A stretch of 64,000 nucleotides of DNA from Ascoidea rubescens DSM 1968 (GCF_001661345.1 NW_017962917.1:682001-746000), one strand, 5' to 3'; shown: positions 29,757-40,541, numbered from the stretch's first letter. A program made the numbers and translations. The notes: generated by a model not told the origin, from the sequence alone.

Positions 29757-32381
29757 ATGAGTGATTATCAGATTACTTCAAACGAGCTCCCTGCTCCCAC
29801 TTATCGCCATAAGAGAAGATTAACTGGGTTTTCTCTCAACGAAATCAAATCAATTGAAGCTCAAATCCCCTTGTCCTCCAGATCCCTATGGAAAAAATTT
29901 GCTGTAAAGGAATTTTCTGAGAAATCTGATTTCGAAAGAGATTTCGTTCACCACATCGAAACAACTTTGGCTAGATCAATGTACAATTGTGATGATTTGG
30001 CTGCTTATCAAGCTGCTTCCAATACTGTTCGTGATAAGTTGATTGTAGAATGGAATGAAACACAACAATTCCAAACCTTGAAGGACCCAAAAAGAATCTA
30101 CTATTTGTCCTTGGAATTTCTCATGGGCAGAGCAATGGACAATGCAATGCTAAACGCTGGCGTTAAAGACTTGGTTAAAGACTCTCTCTCTGAATTGGGT
30201 TTCAATTTAGAAGACATCTTGGAACAAGAACCTGATGCCGCTCTAGGTAATGGTGGTTTAGGAAGATTGGCAGCTTGTTTTCTCGATTCTTTATCAACTG
30301 GTAAATATCCCTCTTGGGGTTATGGTTTGAGATACCAATATGGTATCTTTGCTCAAAGAATTATTGATGGTTATCAAGTTGAAACTCCTGATTACTGGTT
30401 GACTTTTTCAAACCCATGGGAAATCCCAAGACACGAGATTCAAATTCCTGTCGACTTCTATGGTTTTGTTGAAGAAGAGTTTAATCCCCAAACCAATGAA
30501 ACCAAAAAAATTTGGAAAGGTGGCGAAAGAGTTATCGCTGTTGCTTATGATTTCCCCATCCCTGGTTACAGCACTAAAAATGTTAATAACCTAAGATTAT
30601 GGTCTGCAAAGCCAACTACTGAATTTGATTTCTCAAAATTTAATTCTGGTGATTACCAAAACTCTGTTCGTTTGCAACAAAGAGCCGAATCAATTACCGC
30701 TGTCTTGTATCCAAACGACAATTTTGATCAAGGTAAAGAACTAAGATTGAAACAACAATACTTCTGGGTTGCTGCATCCCTTCATGATATCGTCAGAAGA
30801 TTCAAGAAAACAAAAAGACCATGGTCTGAATTCCCTCTTCAAGTTGCTATCCAATTAAATGACACCCATCCAACTCTAGCTATCGTTGAATTACAAAGGA
30901 TCTTCATTGATTTAGAAGGTTTTTCTTGGGATGATGCCTGGGAAATTGTTGTTAAAACATTTGGTTACACAAATCACACAGTCATGCAAGAAGCTTTAGA
31001 AAAATGGCCTATCCCATTATTTGAAAGATTATTACCAAGACACTTGGAAATCATCTACACTATCAACTTTTTCTTTTTGCAACAAGTTGAAAAGAAATTC
31101 CAATCAACTTATTCACAAAAAGAATTGGAAAATTTGTTATCAAGTGTCTCTGTCATCGAGGAATACTACCCAAAACAAGTCAGAATGGCTAACTTGGCTA
31201 TTATTGGTTCTCACAGAGTTAACGGTGTAGCTGAATTACACTCTGAATTAATCAAAACAACCATTTTCAAGGATTTCGTCAAGGTTTACGGCGATAAAAA
31301 GTTCACAAATGTTACCAATGGTGTTACTCCAAGAAGATGGTTAAGAGAAGCTAACCCAGAATTAGCCGAATTGATTGCCTCAAAATTAGGTGGTTATGAA
31401 TATTTGCTTAATTTGAACTTGTTGAAAAATTTAGAAAACTATCTTGACGATAAGGATTTCAAACACAAATGGGATATAGTCAAGTTGAATAACAAATTCA
31501 GATTAACTAAATTGATCAAAAAATTAACTGGTATTGAAATTAATCCAACTGAGTATTTATTTGATATTCAGGTCAAGAGAATTCATGAATATAAAAGACA
31601 GCAATTGAATATCTTTGGTGTCATTCACAGATATCTTTGGATCAAATCACTATCACCAAAAGAAAGAAAATCATTGGTTCAACCAAAGGTCTATGTCTTT
31701 GGTGGTAAATCTGCTCCAGGTTACTACATGGCTAAATTAATCATTAAATTAATTAACGCTGTTGGTGAGTTAGTTAATAATGATGCAGATGCTGAAGGAT
31801 ACTTGAAATGTATCTTTGTTCCTGACTATAATGTTTCAAAAGCTCAAATTATTATCCCTGCTTCTGATATTTCAGAACATATCTCAACCGCTGGTACTGA
31901 AGCCTCTGGTACTTCAAATATGAAATTCGTTCTTAATGGTGGTTTAATTATCGGTACCGTTGATGGTGCTAACGTTGAAATCACTAGAGAAATCGGTGAA
32001 GATAATATCTTCTTATTTGGTAATTTAGCTGAAAATGTTGAAGACATTCGTCATGCTCATAGATATGCCCCTCACTTGGAATTACCTGAATCACTTAAAC
32101 AGGTGTTTGAAGCAATTGAATCAGGTAAATTTGGTGAAGGTGATGAATATAAACCATTATTAGATTCAGTCAGATACCATAAAGATTATTATTTAGTCTC
32201 AGATGATTTTGATAGTTATTTACAAGCTCAAGAATTAATCGACGAGGCTTATAAAGATCGTGATGATTGGATTCAAAAGTCTATCATCAGTGTTGCAAAT
32301 ATGGGATTCTTCAGTAGTGACAGATGTATTGAAGAATATGCTGAGATGATTTGGGACGTTGAACCATTAGAAAGAGATTGA
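29757..32381 (+). CDS. GPH1: GPH1, glycogen phosphorylase
   Basis: The 874-residue protein matches family GT35 along its whole length. It includes YYLSLEFLMGRAMDNAMLN, EPDAALGNGGLGRLAACFLD, the DTHPTLAIVELQR region, NGVTPRRWL, and the pyridoxal-phosphate site EASGTSNMKFVLNGG with the cofactor lysine near residue 723. It releases glucose-1-phosphate from glycogen in the cytosol. The N-terminal 45 residues include LTGFSLNEIKS, in the region that carries the regulatory phosphorylation site in yeast enzymes. Size is close to the S. cerevisiae enzyme (about 900). On reading the frame I found no CTG codon at all; leucine is TTG, TTA, CTA, CTT or CTC. Strongly biased codons suggest good expression. 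Confidence 0.96.
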   Translation: MSDYQITSNELPAPTYRHKRRLTGFSLNEIKSIEAQIPLSSRSLWKKFAVKEFSEKSDFERDFVHHIETTLARSMYNCDDLAAYQAASNTVRDKLIVEWNETQQFQTLKDPKRIYYLSLEFLMGRAMDNAMLNAGVKDLVKDSLSELGFNLEDILEQEPDAALGNGGLGRLAACFLDSLSTGKYPSWGYGLRYQYGIFAQRIIDGYQVETPDYWLTFSNPWEIPRHEIQIPVDFYGFVEEEFNPQTNETKKIWKGGERVIAVAYDFPIPGYSTKNVNNLRLWSAKPTTEFDFSKFNSGDYQNSVRLQQRAESITAVLYPNDNFDQGKELRLKQQYFWVAASLHDIVRRFKKTKRPWSEFPLQVAIQLNDTHPTLAIVELQRIFIDLEGFSWDDAWEIVVKTFGYTNHTVMQEALEKWPIPLFERLLPRHLEIIYTINFFFLQQVEKKFQSTYSQKELENLLSSVSVIEEYYPKQVRMANLAIIGSHRVNGVAELHSELIKTTIFKDFVKVYGDKKFTNVTNGVTPRRWLREANPELAELIASKLGGYEYLLNLNLLKNLENYLDDKDFKHKWDIVKLNNKFRLTKLIKKLTGIEINPTEYLFDIQVKRIHEYKRQQLNIFGVIHRYLWIKSLSPKERKSLVQPKVYVFGGKSAPGYYMAKLIIKLINAVGELVNNDADAEGYLKCIFVPDYNVSKAQIIIPASDISEHISTAGTEASGTSNMKFVLNGGLIIGTVDGANVEITREIGEDNIFLFGNLAENVEDIRHAHRYAPHLELPESLKQVFEAIESGKFGEGDEYKPLLDSVRYHKDYYLVSDDFDSYLQAQELIDEAYKDRDDWIQKSIISVANMGFFSSDRCIEEYAEMIWDVEPLERD

Positions 32382-34121
32382 ACTGATACTTGAATAGAAA
32401 TTTTGTGTTTGTTTGTTTTTATTTTTACCCTTAATCTTATTCTACTTTTACTATTATTCTTTGACTGTTTTTATTTGTTTGACTATAGAAATGGGTTTTT
32501 TAGTTTTAGTGTTTATTTACTTTACTTATTTACTTATTGTCAATTTTTTTTCCATTTTAATTAGAAATAAATTTGTTTTAGTTTCAATAACAATAGAGGC
32601 GAGATGATTGAACACTAAAAATACCCTGCAAATAGGTTATTCTTTCTGGTTTTAACAAAAACATTTTGCCAATATAATCATAGGTGACCTGAACAATTGA
32701 ACAAATTTACAGGTTGAAAAAAGTTGGAAGGAAAATCAAGAAAAAATGAAAAAAAAACTAGGAAAAGTTAGGAAAAGCCAATAAAGTGCAAATGAGAATG
32801 GGGCTTTAAATATCTGGCTAGATGGACACCTCCCCGAAATACCTCCTGGGGGACATTATCATTAGACAAACTATGTTGGGTGTGATGAAATTACAATGAA
32901 ATTGTTGAATACAAACCGAAAAACCTGAAATTCACTTATCTGGCCTAGAAAGGTGAAAATGCAGGTTTGAAAACGACGTGCTTCAACACCAATCGAAATG
33001 AACTGCGAGCTGACTCAAAGCACAAATCGATGAAGAAAACAATGTCTTCTTTCCTTGAGAAAACAATAAACATCACAGAGCTGAAATTCACTGTCCCTGG
33101 GACAACCGCAGCTCGAGTAAGCAACTCCCCAACAACCACAAACTCTGCTGGCACCATCGGCTCTTGTCCTTGCTGCCGGTGCTCCAGAAAGCTCTTCTTT
33201 CCAGTAGCAGAAGCACCAAAACCACCAGAGACAGCACAACCCTGGCACGAGGTTTCTAGAAGGATGCTCAGGCTTCTAGAACAATACGGTCTCTCGTGGG
33301 AACAGCCGGGGTCTTCGGCGGTTAGCAGCGATGGCATTGCAACGCGCGAAATATCTGCGTCTATTGTGTGCAGAACGAGCCGGAGCGTGGCCGACGCGGG
33401 GCTGCAGCGCGAAAAGAGCAGTTTCTCTGCCGAAAAGCTTCGCCGGAACAAAAGAAACTTCAGGGAGCATTGTTCGAACTGAGAGAAGACTTTTTTGATT
33501 CTGAGCTTTTCTGAGCTTTGAGGGAGGCTGTTAAAGTGTTCCTTCCTTTTCTTCTCTTTCTTCTCTTTCTGCTGTCTCTGCTGTTGCTGCTACTTCTTCC
33601 GTTCTGCTGCTGCTGCTTCTCGCCCCTTTTTGCACTCTACAGCAGGTTCTCAGGCGCCCGAAGAACTGGTGCCATCTCAAGTCATCTTCCTGGTGTTTTA
33701 CTTCCTTCTCTGCATTTGGTGGTGCAAATTCCATCTTAAGATCAGTATTTACTATTGATCTATTTTTCGATTATTTTTTAAAACACTTGATTGAAACTAT
33801 TTTTTTAACTTTAATAATATTATTAAAGAGATCATCTTTTATTGTTTGCGAGACAGAGCTATATAAGAGCGTTGATTTCTCTTTCTTTTCTTCTGTCTCT
33901 TCTTAAGATCGTTTCATTTCTTCGTTTGCTTATTTTCTTTGGATTTATTGTTCTTTTCTTGGTTTTCCACTTGGTTTTCTTATTTTCCCCCAATCTCTTA
34001 AAATTCCAATTCTTTTCTCTCTTTGTTTCTCAAATCTCCCCTTTTCCTTACTATTTTCAGCTTTTTGGTCTGTTTAGAACATTCCAATTCCAGGTAAAAC
34101 CATATTTATTTTGCCCACTAA
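32382..34121 (+). promoter_or_regulatory. long upstream region of the RGS gene, with GC-rich island
   Basis: 1.74 kb without a convincing gene. A GC-rich patch at about 33090-33470 gives overlapping open frames on both strands with no family resemblance. A CTTCT/GCTGCT pyrimidine tract follows at 33540-33625. TATATAAG at 33860-33867 and a 200-base pyrimidine-rich leader precede the RGS start codon. A palindromic-looking CTCCCCG/CTGGGGGA pair lies near 32830-32852. Confidence 0.4.
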
Positions 34122-36164
34122 ATGAGTCTCTCTTACAACAATTACAATTATAATAATTGTAATGCTATACCTAATAACATCAGTAATGTTAACAATTATA
34201 ATAATTTCAATAATATAAAAAATGTCAAAAACATAAAGAATAATCAAAATTTTAATAAATCTAACTCAACCCCAATAAATTTATCATCATATAACATAAA
34301 TTACAATTCCAATAACTTTAACAATTTCAATAATTCCAATAATTCCAATAATTCCAATAATTTTAATAATTTTAATAATTTTAATAATTTTAGTGAAAAT
34401 TCACAAAATTATATTCCAACTTTAGAAGAATTAATAAACTGTTGCTACATCTTGGATGGTTTCTCTGATAATGACTTGTCCAAAATCAACTATGACAATG
34501 ATTTTTCCTTTATAGATTTAAATATCTTGAAAGATGATATAAGATTAAATAAAAAAATTAATACTAATATAAATAACACCAATATTTCAATTATAAATGA
34601 AATCAAAAGTCTAATCATAAATGAATTTTCCTCAATTTCTCATTTTAAATTAAACTTCAATAATAATAATAGTAATAATAACAACAAAAACAACAACAAC
34701 AACGATAACAACAACAATGATAATGATGACCCATTATCTCCAATCAAAATCAACAATCCTATTTCCACAGCTTCCAGCTCTTCAAATCTTCCAAATAATA
34801 TAGAAAAAGTTAAAATCAATAAACTAATCCATATCACAAATAAGTTCAAACAAAATATTAACCTCTCTCATTGTGAAGAAAATTTAGCCTTTCTAATCCA
34901 AATTTATAATTATCAAAAAATATGGAATTTTATATTCACTGAAAGAAGATACTCAATCCTCAAATGCAAAATTAATAACAACAATAAAAGAAGCAGTATC
35001 TCTTCAATAAAATTCAATCTAAACAAAAGAAGACAAAGCTCCTCTTTTAACCCCTTCAATGATAATAGAAACTCTGAAAATTCAATAACCTCAACGCTAC
35101 TTAATTTAAGAGACAATTCTTATTCAAAACTAAACTCTTTTTCAAATAATCTTTCTCTAATTAACACTAATAATAATAACAACAATATCGAAAAGATTAA
35201 AGATCCTGATACTCTCAATTTATTCAAAGATGAACTTAATGAAATATGGAACAACCTAATGAGCGAATACGTTTTAAATAATTCCCCAAAACAAATCAAT
35301 TTACCAAATGAAGTCTATAAAAATATCATAAATGAACACAACGACCCCGATGTTCTTTATCATTCCCCAATCTTTTTAGTTCAAGCTAAAAATTCGGTTC
35401 TACAATTACTACGAGAAAATATTTACAACTCCTTTATAACTGATTTCCAAAATGATAACAACTCCCATTTTATCACTTCTCAAATTAAAAATTCCGATAA
35501 TCAATCTCAATCTCAATCTCAATCCGTTTTTTTTAATGATTCAACTTCCTTATCAACTTCTCCTGATTCAATGTCAACTTCTCCAACTTTTCCAACTCCT
35601 TCATCAATTCTATCAAATAATCTCTACGATCATTCTCCAAAGAACAAACTACTTAAAGACAATGTATCCTTCAACTTAAATCCTTATAAAATCAATTATA
35701 AAAGTAATCAGGTTCAACAGAAAAAAAATAAATCAAATTTGCCAATAGATCCATTAGATGAACCTATAAATCAATCCCATAGCTATATTCATAATCACAA
35801 AAATAATCATTTTTCAATTGATAGTAATAGAAATAATAAACTAAATTTGAATCCAAATACAAACTCGCCCCTAATGACTTATTCTCCTGAAAATACTTCA
35901 ACTCTTGATGATAAAGAATACATTTTTTCCAAGAAGTCTGCTGTAAAGGGAAAGTCAAAGTCAAAGTCTTTGACTTTTAAATTAATTAAACAAAAATCAA
36001 CCGAAGGACATGAACTCCATTCACTAAAGGCCCCAAGAGGTCCTTGTGGTATGGTTTTCGATGAAAATGCCTATAATCCTAAACCACCAATGCAAAAAAA
36101 GCAATCATCAACCACTGGACATAGAAGATGGAGCTCATTAATGGGAAAGTTTAAGAAAAAATAG
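34122..36164 (+). CDS. RGS-domain regulator of G-protein signalling, Asn-rich
   Basis: The 680-residue protein starts with an Asn-rich tract. PTLEELINCCYILDGFS follows near residue 100, and an RGS-type helical domain is split in two. Its first half is EENLAFLIQIYNYQKIWNF at about 250-268. After a roughly 100-residue Asn/Ser insertion the second half resumes at about 370 with LNEIWNNLMSEYVLNN, QINLPNEVYKNIINE and AKNSVLQLLRENIYNSF. RGS proteins speed GTP hydrolysis by G-alpha subunits. With no DEP domain or membrane span, yeast Rgs2, which acts on Gpa2 in the glucose-sensing cAMP pathway, is the closest match I can suggest. The C-terminus carries a basic motif (HRRWSSLMGKFKKK) that may bind membranes or be a kinase target. 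The insertion makes it twice the length of Rgs2. Confidence 0.7.
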   Translation: MSLSYNNYNYNNCNAIPNNISNVNNYNNFNNIKNVKNIKNNQNFNKSNSTPINLSSYNINYNSNNFNNFNNSNNSNNSNNFNNFNNFNNFSENSQNYIPTLEELINCCYILDGFSDNDLSKINYDNDFSFIDLNILKDDIRLNKKINTNINNTNISIINEIKSLIINEFSSISHFKLNFNNNNSNNNNKNNNNNDNNNNDNDDPLSPIKINNPISTASSSSNLPNNIEKVKINKLIHITNKFKQNINLSHCEENLAFLIQIYNYQKIWNFIFTERRYSILKCKINNNNKRSSISSIKFNLNKRRQSSSFNPFNDNRNSENSITSTLLNLRDNSYSKLNSFSNNLSLINTNNNNNNIEKIKDPDTLNLFKDELNEIWNNLMSEYVLNNSPKQINLPNEVYKNIINEHNDPDVLYHSPIFLVQAKNSVLQLLRENIYNSFITDFQNDNNSHFITSQIKNSDNQSQSQSQSVFFNDSTSLSTSPDSMSTSPTFPTPSSILSNNLYDHSPKNKLLKDNVSFNLNPYKINYKSNQVQQKKNKSNLPIDPLDEPINQSHSYIHNHKNNHFSIDSNRNNKLNLNPNTNSPLMTYSPENTSTLDDKEYIFSKKSAVKGKSKSKSLTFKLIKQKSTEGHELHSLKAPRGPCGMVFDENAYNPKPPMQKKQSSTTGHRRWSSLMGKFKKK

Positions 36165-36666
36165 AATGGGTATCTAAATCGTTAATTAAAAGGGAATTTT
36201 TTTCTTTTTTTTTTAAGTTAAATGTTTTAATGGCTTTTTTTTTTGTTTAATATTAATTACTTTTGGCTGTTTTCTTTTGTATTTTTATTTATTAATATAT
36301 ATGATGGTATTTTGCGGTAGGGCTTTCTTTTTTGTACTTCTCTTGCTACTTTTAAATGGTTTATTCAAATTTTAATTTTTTTACTCTTGGAAGTCTTATC
36401 TTTAACAGATTTCATATTACGTTCTTGTAGACTGTGATTGGCCAGTTCCGTTTTAATGTAAGCAAACAGGGATTTTGCTATTATTTGTTTATACTTTTTC
36501 AAACAATATATAATGCATACCAGCACAAACGGGTCTTTTTTTCCAAACTTTTCTTCAAAAACTGATAAATCATAAAATCTCTGGTTTAGAAACTAATATT
36601 AAGAAGAATGTCTTCTGGACTAGATATTGACTGTTTTCAAAGATTAGAAATCATGAATATGCTAAG
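36165..36666 (+). promoter_or_regulatory. EXO5 upstream region with an abutting upstream ORF
   Basis: T-rich DNA, then a short ORF from ATG 36608 (MSSGLDIDCFQRLEIMNMLR) that ends with TGA at 36668-36670. Its stop overlaps the EXO5 start codon as ATGA. No other gene is seen in this interval. Confidence 0.45.
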
Positions 36667-39033
36667 ATGATCTGCTCACTTAAAAACTTTCAAAATTTCA
36701 AAAACAACTTTTTATCAGCTTTTTTGAATTCTAACAAGAGAAATATTTCCCAAAAAGTGTTGAGATTAAAAATTCCTAATAAAACCAATTGGTTGACTTT
36801 TCAAAACTTGAATGAAACAAAAAATATTGGTCTAGTAGATAAGTCAAACTGTCTCACCAACTTGGATCAACTGAATCATTTGAATATTTTGGAGCATCCA
36901 GATCATTTGCACACCTTGGGCGACTCAAATAATTTTAACACAGTTGATAAGCTACATGACTTGCAAGATGACTTACAAAGTAACTTAGATGAGCTAAACA
37001 ATTCAGTTAATTTGGATAAGTCAATAGATTTTGATAATTCTACTAACTTGAGTGATTCGATGGAAACTGAAATTGAAACTTCTGGTACTTTGGATACAAA
37101 TGATACTCTTTCCCCTACTCCAATTGACGTTTTGAACGCCCCTCCACCAAATATTCTATTCGAAACTTTTGATAATAATTCAAAGTTTCCTGAAGTTGAT
37201 AATTCCATTTTTTCTAAAATAGAGTCAAGGCAACATTTTTCACTTCTAGACAAAAATGTAAAGATTAAAAAAAAAGATAATTCGGATTTGGAAAGAAGAG
37301 AGAACCTTGAAGAAGCAAAGTCTTTAATTGAAAAATACTTATGTTCAATTGAAAAAAATATCACTCAAGATTTTACAAATGATAATGCATCTGATTTACA
37401 AGTGGATAATTTTTATCAAATATTACAAATTGATAAAACAGGCTATTTACCTCTCAAAATTTTTCCTTCGAATTTGTTAAATCCTTATGATTTTTATAAT
37501 AATGAAAAACCCTTTTCAAGTCGAATAGATGAATTTGACGATCAAGAAAAAATTAACCAATTATCACAACAAAAGAAAACCATATACAATTACAAAGACT
37601 TGAACAGTTTTCAAAAAAATTATGATTCTTACTTATTCAATTTTTCAATGAAAAATAAGTTTGTTCCAAGACTATCTGTTACAAAAATTCTAACAAATAC
37701 CTTTTGTGAGTTTAAATACATATATGAAATATATAATAAAAATGCTCCAGAAAAGTCAAAAGCCATGTTTCAAGGACAAAAAATACATTCAATTTTAGAA
37801 AATTCTATTTATCCTGACAAAGCTGAATTGTTGAATAACTTTGTTGAAAGATACACTATAGGTTCACAATTGCCGTTGAGAAAAAACGTTGATATAATGG
37901 GTTATCAACTTTTCTCAAATACCATAAAATTCAAAGATCTTTTCTTCATAGGAGAATCCAGAGAAAATCAAATACATGGCTTTATAAATACAAACACTTT
38001 AAAAATTGTTGGTAGTCATAAACCTGAAAGTAGGAATGATAGTGAGAATGAAAATAATGATTTGTTGATTTCAGGAATTATAGATCACTTAATTTTAACA
38101 AAAACCAACCACAAAGAAATAGCAAAGCGGATGGACTTTGAAACAAATACAAAATATCTACAAGGTTTCAATGAATCACTCGACTTAAATAAATACTCTA
38201 ATGATTTAAATGACTTCATTGAAAAATTTTCTGAAGACAGTGTACAAGATGCATTTCTAAAAGAAAATTTTAGAATTATTGTTAGCGATGTAAAAACAAG
38301 AGGAATAAAAAGGAAACCTGATCATCAGAATGTGATTGATGGTTCAAAATTGCAAATTCAAATCTATCGAAGCTTTTTGGAAATTTTATCTGATGACGTT
38401 GAAAATAGTTACTGGAGTATAATAAAAAGTCTCCAGAAAAGAAATCTAGATGTTGATGAACCCTTGTCAAAGGAATATATGTTTATATATTTAAAGGAGT
38501 TTCCCGAGTACTTTTCCGATATGGTCAGATTATCTAAAGGAAAAAAAATTGGATTTGAAGACTTTGGTGGTAATATAACATTAAATCAAAAAAAACCGGA
38601 AATCAAAATTGAAACTGATACTAAAGAAACACTGAGACAAGAAAACTCTTCTTCGACAATATTTCCAATTTTTAAGGGAGAAGATGAAAAAATGAATGAT
38701 TTATTAATAGATTGGAAAAGTCCATTAACCTTAAGATACCTTGCATATAGGCTTAGTCAAGTATTAGGGATCTTCAAAAAATTTCTTTCTGATGAGTTAA
38801 AAATCGAGTATTATTCAAATAAAGAATTTGGGCAATCTTTTCTCCACGTTAATTTTAATAAGCTTCCAAAGGATGAACTTGATAAAGTTATTGAAAGTAA
38901 TATGGAACTAATATTGGGAAAACGAAATCCTGATTTAAACTGGATTGGAAAGGACATGAGAAAAGTTGAAAAATATTGTAAATACTGTAATTTTAGAGAA
39001 AAATGTGGATGGAGAAATTATATGAAATTATAG
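36667..39033 (+). CDS. EXO5: EXO5 (DEM1), mitochondrial single-strand exonuclease
   Basis: The 788-residue protein begins with a basic, amphipathic presequence (MICSLKNFQNFKNNFLSAFL), suited to mitochondrial import. The PD-(D/E)XK nuclease domain occupies the C-terminal half: LSVTKILTNTFCEFKYIYE with the first Fe-S cysteine, QGQKIHSILEN, the metal-binding Asp in SGIIDHLILT, and VSDVKTRG with the catalytic Asp and Lys. The remaining three Fe-S cysteines are in KYCKYCNFREKCGW at the end. This is the Exo5/Dem1 family, which digests single-stranded DNA and maintains the mitochondrial genome in yeast. It is about 200 residues longer than S. cerevisiae Exo5 because of an acidic Asn/Asp/Leu-rich N-terminal extension. 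A short upstream ORF overlaps the start codon, so reinitiation may control translation. Confidence 0.92.
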   Translation: MICSLKNFQNFKNNFLSAFLNSNKRNISQKVLRLKIPNKTNWLTFQNLNETKNIGLVDKSNCLTNLDQLNHLNILEHPDHLHTLGDSNNFNTVDKLHDLQDDLQSNLDELNNSVNLDKSIDFDNSTNLSDSMETEIETSGTLDTNDTLSPTPIDVLNAPPPNILFETFDNNSKFPEVDNSIFSKIESRQHFSLLDKNVKIKKKDNSDLERRENLEEAKSLIEKYLCSIEKNITQDFTNDNASDLQVDNFYQILQIDKTGYLPLKIFPSNLLNPYDFYNNEKPFSSRIDEFDDQEKINQLSQQKKTIYNYKDLNSFQKNYDSYLFNFSMKNKFVPRLSVTKILTNTFCEFKYIYEIYNKNAPEKSKAMFQGQKIHSILENSIYPDKAELLNNFVERYTIGSQLPLRKNVDIMGYQLFSNTIKFKDLFFIGESRENQIHGFINTNTLKIVGSHKPESRNDSENENNDLLISGIIDHLILTKTNHKEIAKRMDFETNTKYLQGFNESLDLNKYSNDLNDFIEKFSEDSVQDAFLKENFRIIVSDVKTRGIKRKPDHQNVIDGSKLQIQIYRSFLEILSDDVENSYWSIIKSLQKRNLDVDEPLSKEYMFIYLKEFPEYFSDMVRLSKGKKIGFEDFGGNITLNQKKPEIKIETDTKETLRQENSSSTIFPIFKGEDEKMNDLLIDWKSPLTLRYLAYRLSQVLGIFKKFLSDELKIEYYSNKEFGQSFLHVNFNKLPKDELDKVIESNMELILGKRNPDLNWIGKDMRKVEKYCKYCNFREKCGWRNYMKL

Positions 39034-39158
39034 AACATTCAAATTAAATTGTTTTTAGAGAATGTATTGTTGAATCATAAATTCCTGAAAGATAATGGAT
39101 ATATAATGACTTTCCGTGTAGAAATTAAATAAATAATTAAACAAAAACTCCAAAAATT

Positions 39159-40541
39159 TTAATCTCCTAACTTTTTCATTATTATGTCAAGATTTGAGGA
39201 AATTTTATCAAATCGTTTGTTATACTTATATTCTAAATCAACTAGCTTTTTTGCTATTGTGTCGAATTTTTCATTAATTAAAGAAATTATCTTAAGATTA
39301 TTGGAATTATTTGTGTCAGTAGTTTTATTTTGATTATTGTTGACAATACCATTATATTGTTTATTAGCATTACTGCTACAATCATCATCACTATGACGAA
39401 ATTTAATTTGAATTGGTTTGCTTAAAATTTCTTTTAAGATCTCTAAATCTGTTTTTTTCTCAGCTTTTCGTCTTTTGTTGGAAGCATTTTGAAATTCATC
39501 AAATCTCAAGTCAGTTTCACTTGATGATTCATCATTTTCAAAATTAGCATCGTTGAAACTTTGAAGTTGATTGATTTCCTTTAATGAAGATATACTATTA
39601 TTATTCGTTGGAGTAGCTTCAGGATTGCTTTGTATATCTTTAGTATTGAGTTTAATATTTTCTTTGTTGTTATCATTTTCTTGATTTCTATGATTGTTAT
39701 TGTTATTGTTATTATTTATTTCAATTATCTCATTTTTTCTCTTAATAACGTCATTGTTCTGATTATTGACAATAGTGTTATTGTCATCCATGATAACATC
39801 GGATGTAGTATTTGTATCAATAATATTCTCACAAATGTTAATACCACTATTATCTGCTCTATTATCATCATTGTTATTTATTGGCTGAATGTTGCCATTA
39901 TTAGTATTAATATTTGCATTGTTACTGTATTCATTATTATGATTGTAACTGATGGTATCGTTATTGTTTACAATACTGTTTGGGTCGTCAATGGTCTGGT
40001 TATTGTTGATATTTTGGAGAGCTTTAAAAATACTGCTGTCTTCGAAGTTTTTCAGATTATCAGAATCATCATTATCTATATCGTGATCGTTTTCATTATC
40101 TTGATCATTATCATGATCATTGTTATTTTCGGTCCCATTATCAATTATATCTTGGTGAAGGTTGTTTTTATTTTTTTTTGTTTCCAGTTTGTCAAGATTT
40201 AGCTTGCTTGATCTTTTCTGTGCATTATGAGCAGCCTTATGCTGAATAATCTTTACCAAAATAGATTGAAGTTCATTATTTAACACCACACCACCATTGA
40301 GTCCATCTATGTCATTAAATTTAAATGTTGTTTCCAAAGATTTATAACGGGTTTTAAGGGTTCTGTATTGCTTGAAATTCAAGTTGAACGTTTTGTTAAA
40401 CTGTTTCAAAACAGTTTTCCAGTTTTTATCTTTGTGTCTTATTCTATCGTCTAGTATATAAGGCATGTTCTCCTGAACTAGATTGCACAAAGTAGAATCC
40501 ATTTCTGATGTCCATTTATGAACCTTCCCAGGCTGATCCAT
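39159..40541 (-). CDS. Myb/SANT-like, Asn-rich nuclear protein
   Basis: From ATG 40541 (MDQPGKVHKWTSEMDSTL) the protein has 460 residues; an upstream TTG is not used. The first 90 residues form a trihelical Myb/SANT-like domain: KWTSEMDSTLCNLV, then DKNWKTVLKQFN, then QYRTLKTRYKSLE. These carry the spaced Trp and Leu residues of that fold, so DNA binding is likely. The centre is extremely rich in Asn and Asp and surely disordered. The last 60 residues are a probable coiled coil (INEKFDTIAKKLVDLEYKY), suggesting dimerisation. I do not recognise an orthologue. It converges with EXO5, leaving about 125 bp between the stop codons. Confidence 0.65.
   Translation of the reverse strand: MDQPGKVHKWTSEMDSTLCNLVQENMPYILDDRIRHKDKNWKTVLKQFNKTFNLNFKQYRTLKTRYKSLETTFKFNDIDGLNGGVVLNNELQSILVKIIQHKAAHNAQKRSSKLNLDKLETKKNKNNLHQDIIDNGTENNNDHDNDQDNENDHDIDNDDSDNLKNFEDSSIFKALQNINNNQTIDDPNSIVNNNDTISYNHNNEYSNNANINTNNGNIQPINNNDDNRADNSGINICENIIDTNTTSDVIMDDNNTIVNNQNNDVIKRKNEIIEINNNNNNNNHRNQENDNNKENIKLNTKDIQSNPEATPTNNNSISSLKEINQLQSFNDANFENDESSSETDLRFDEFQNASNKRRKAEKKTDLEILKEILSKPIQIKFRHSDDDCSSNANKQYNGIVNNNQNKTTDTNNSNNLKIISLINEKFDTIAKKLVDLEYKYNKRFDKISSNLDIIMKKLGD

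Noticed and set aside
32945-33482. Two opposite frames of about 170 codons
   Set aside because: Both lie in a GC-rich intergenic island, mirror each other and do not look like any protein. Neither has a conserved motif.
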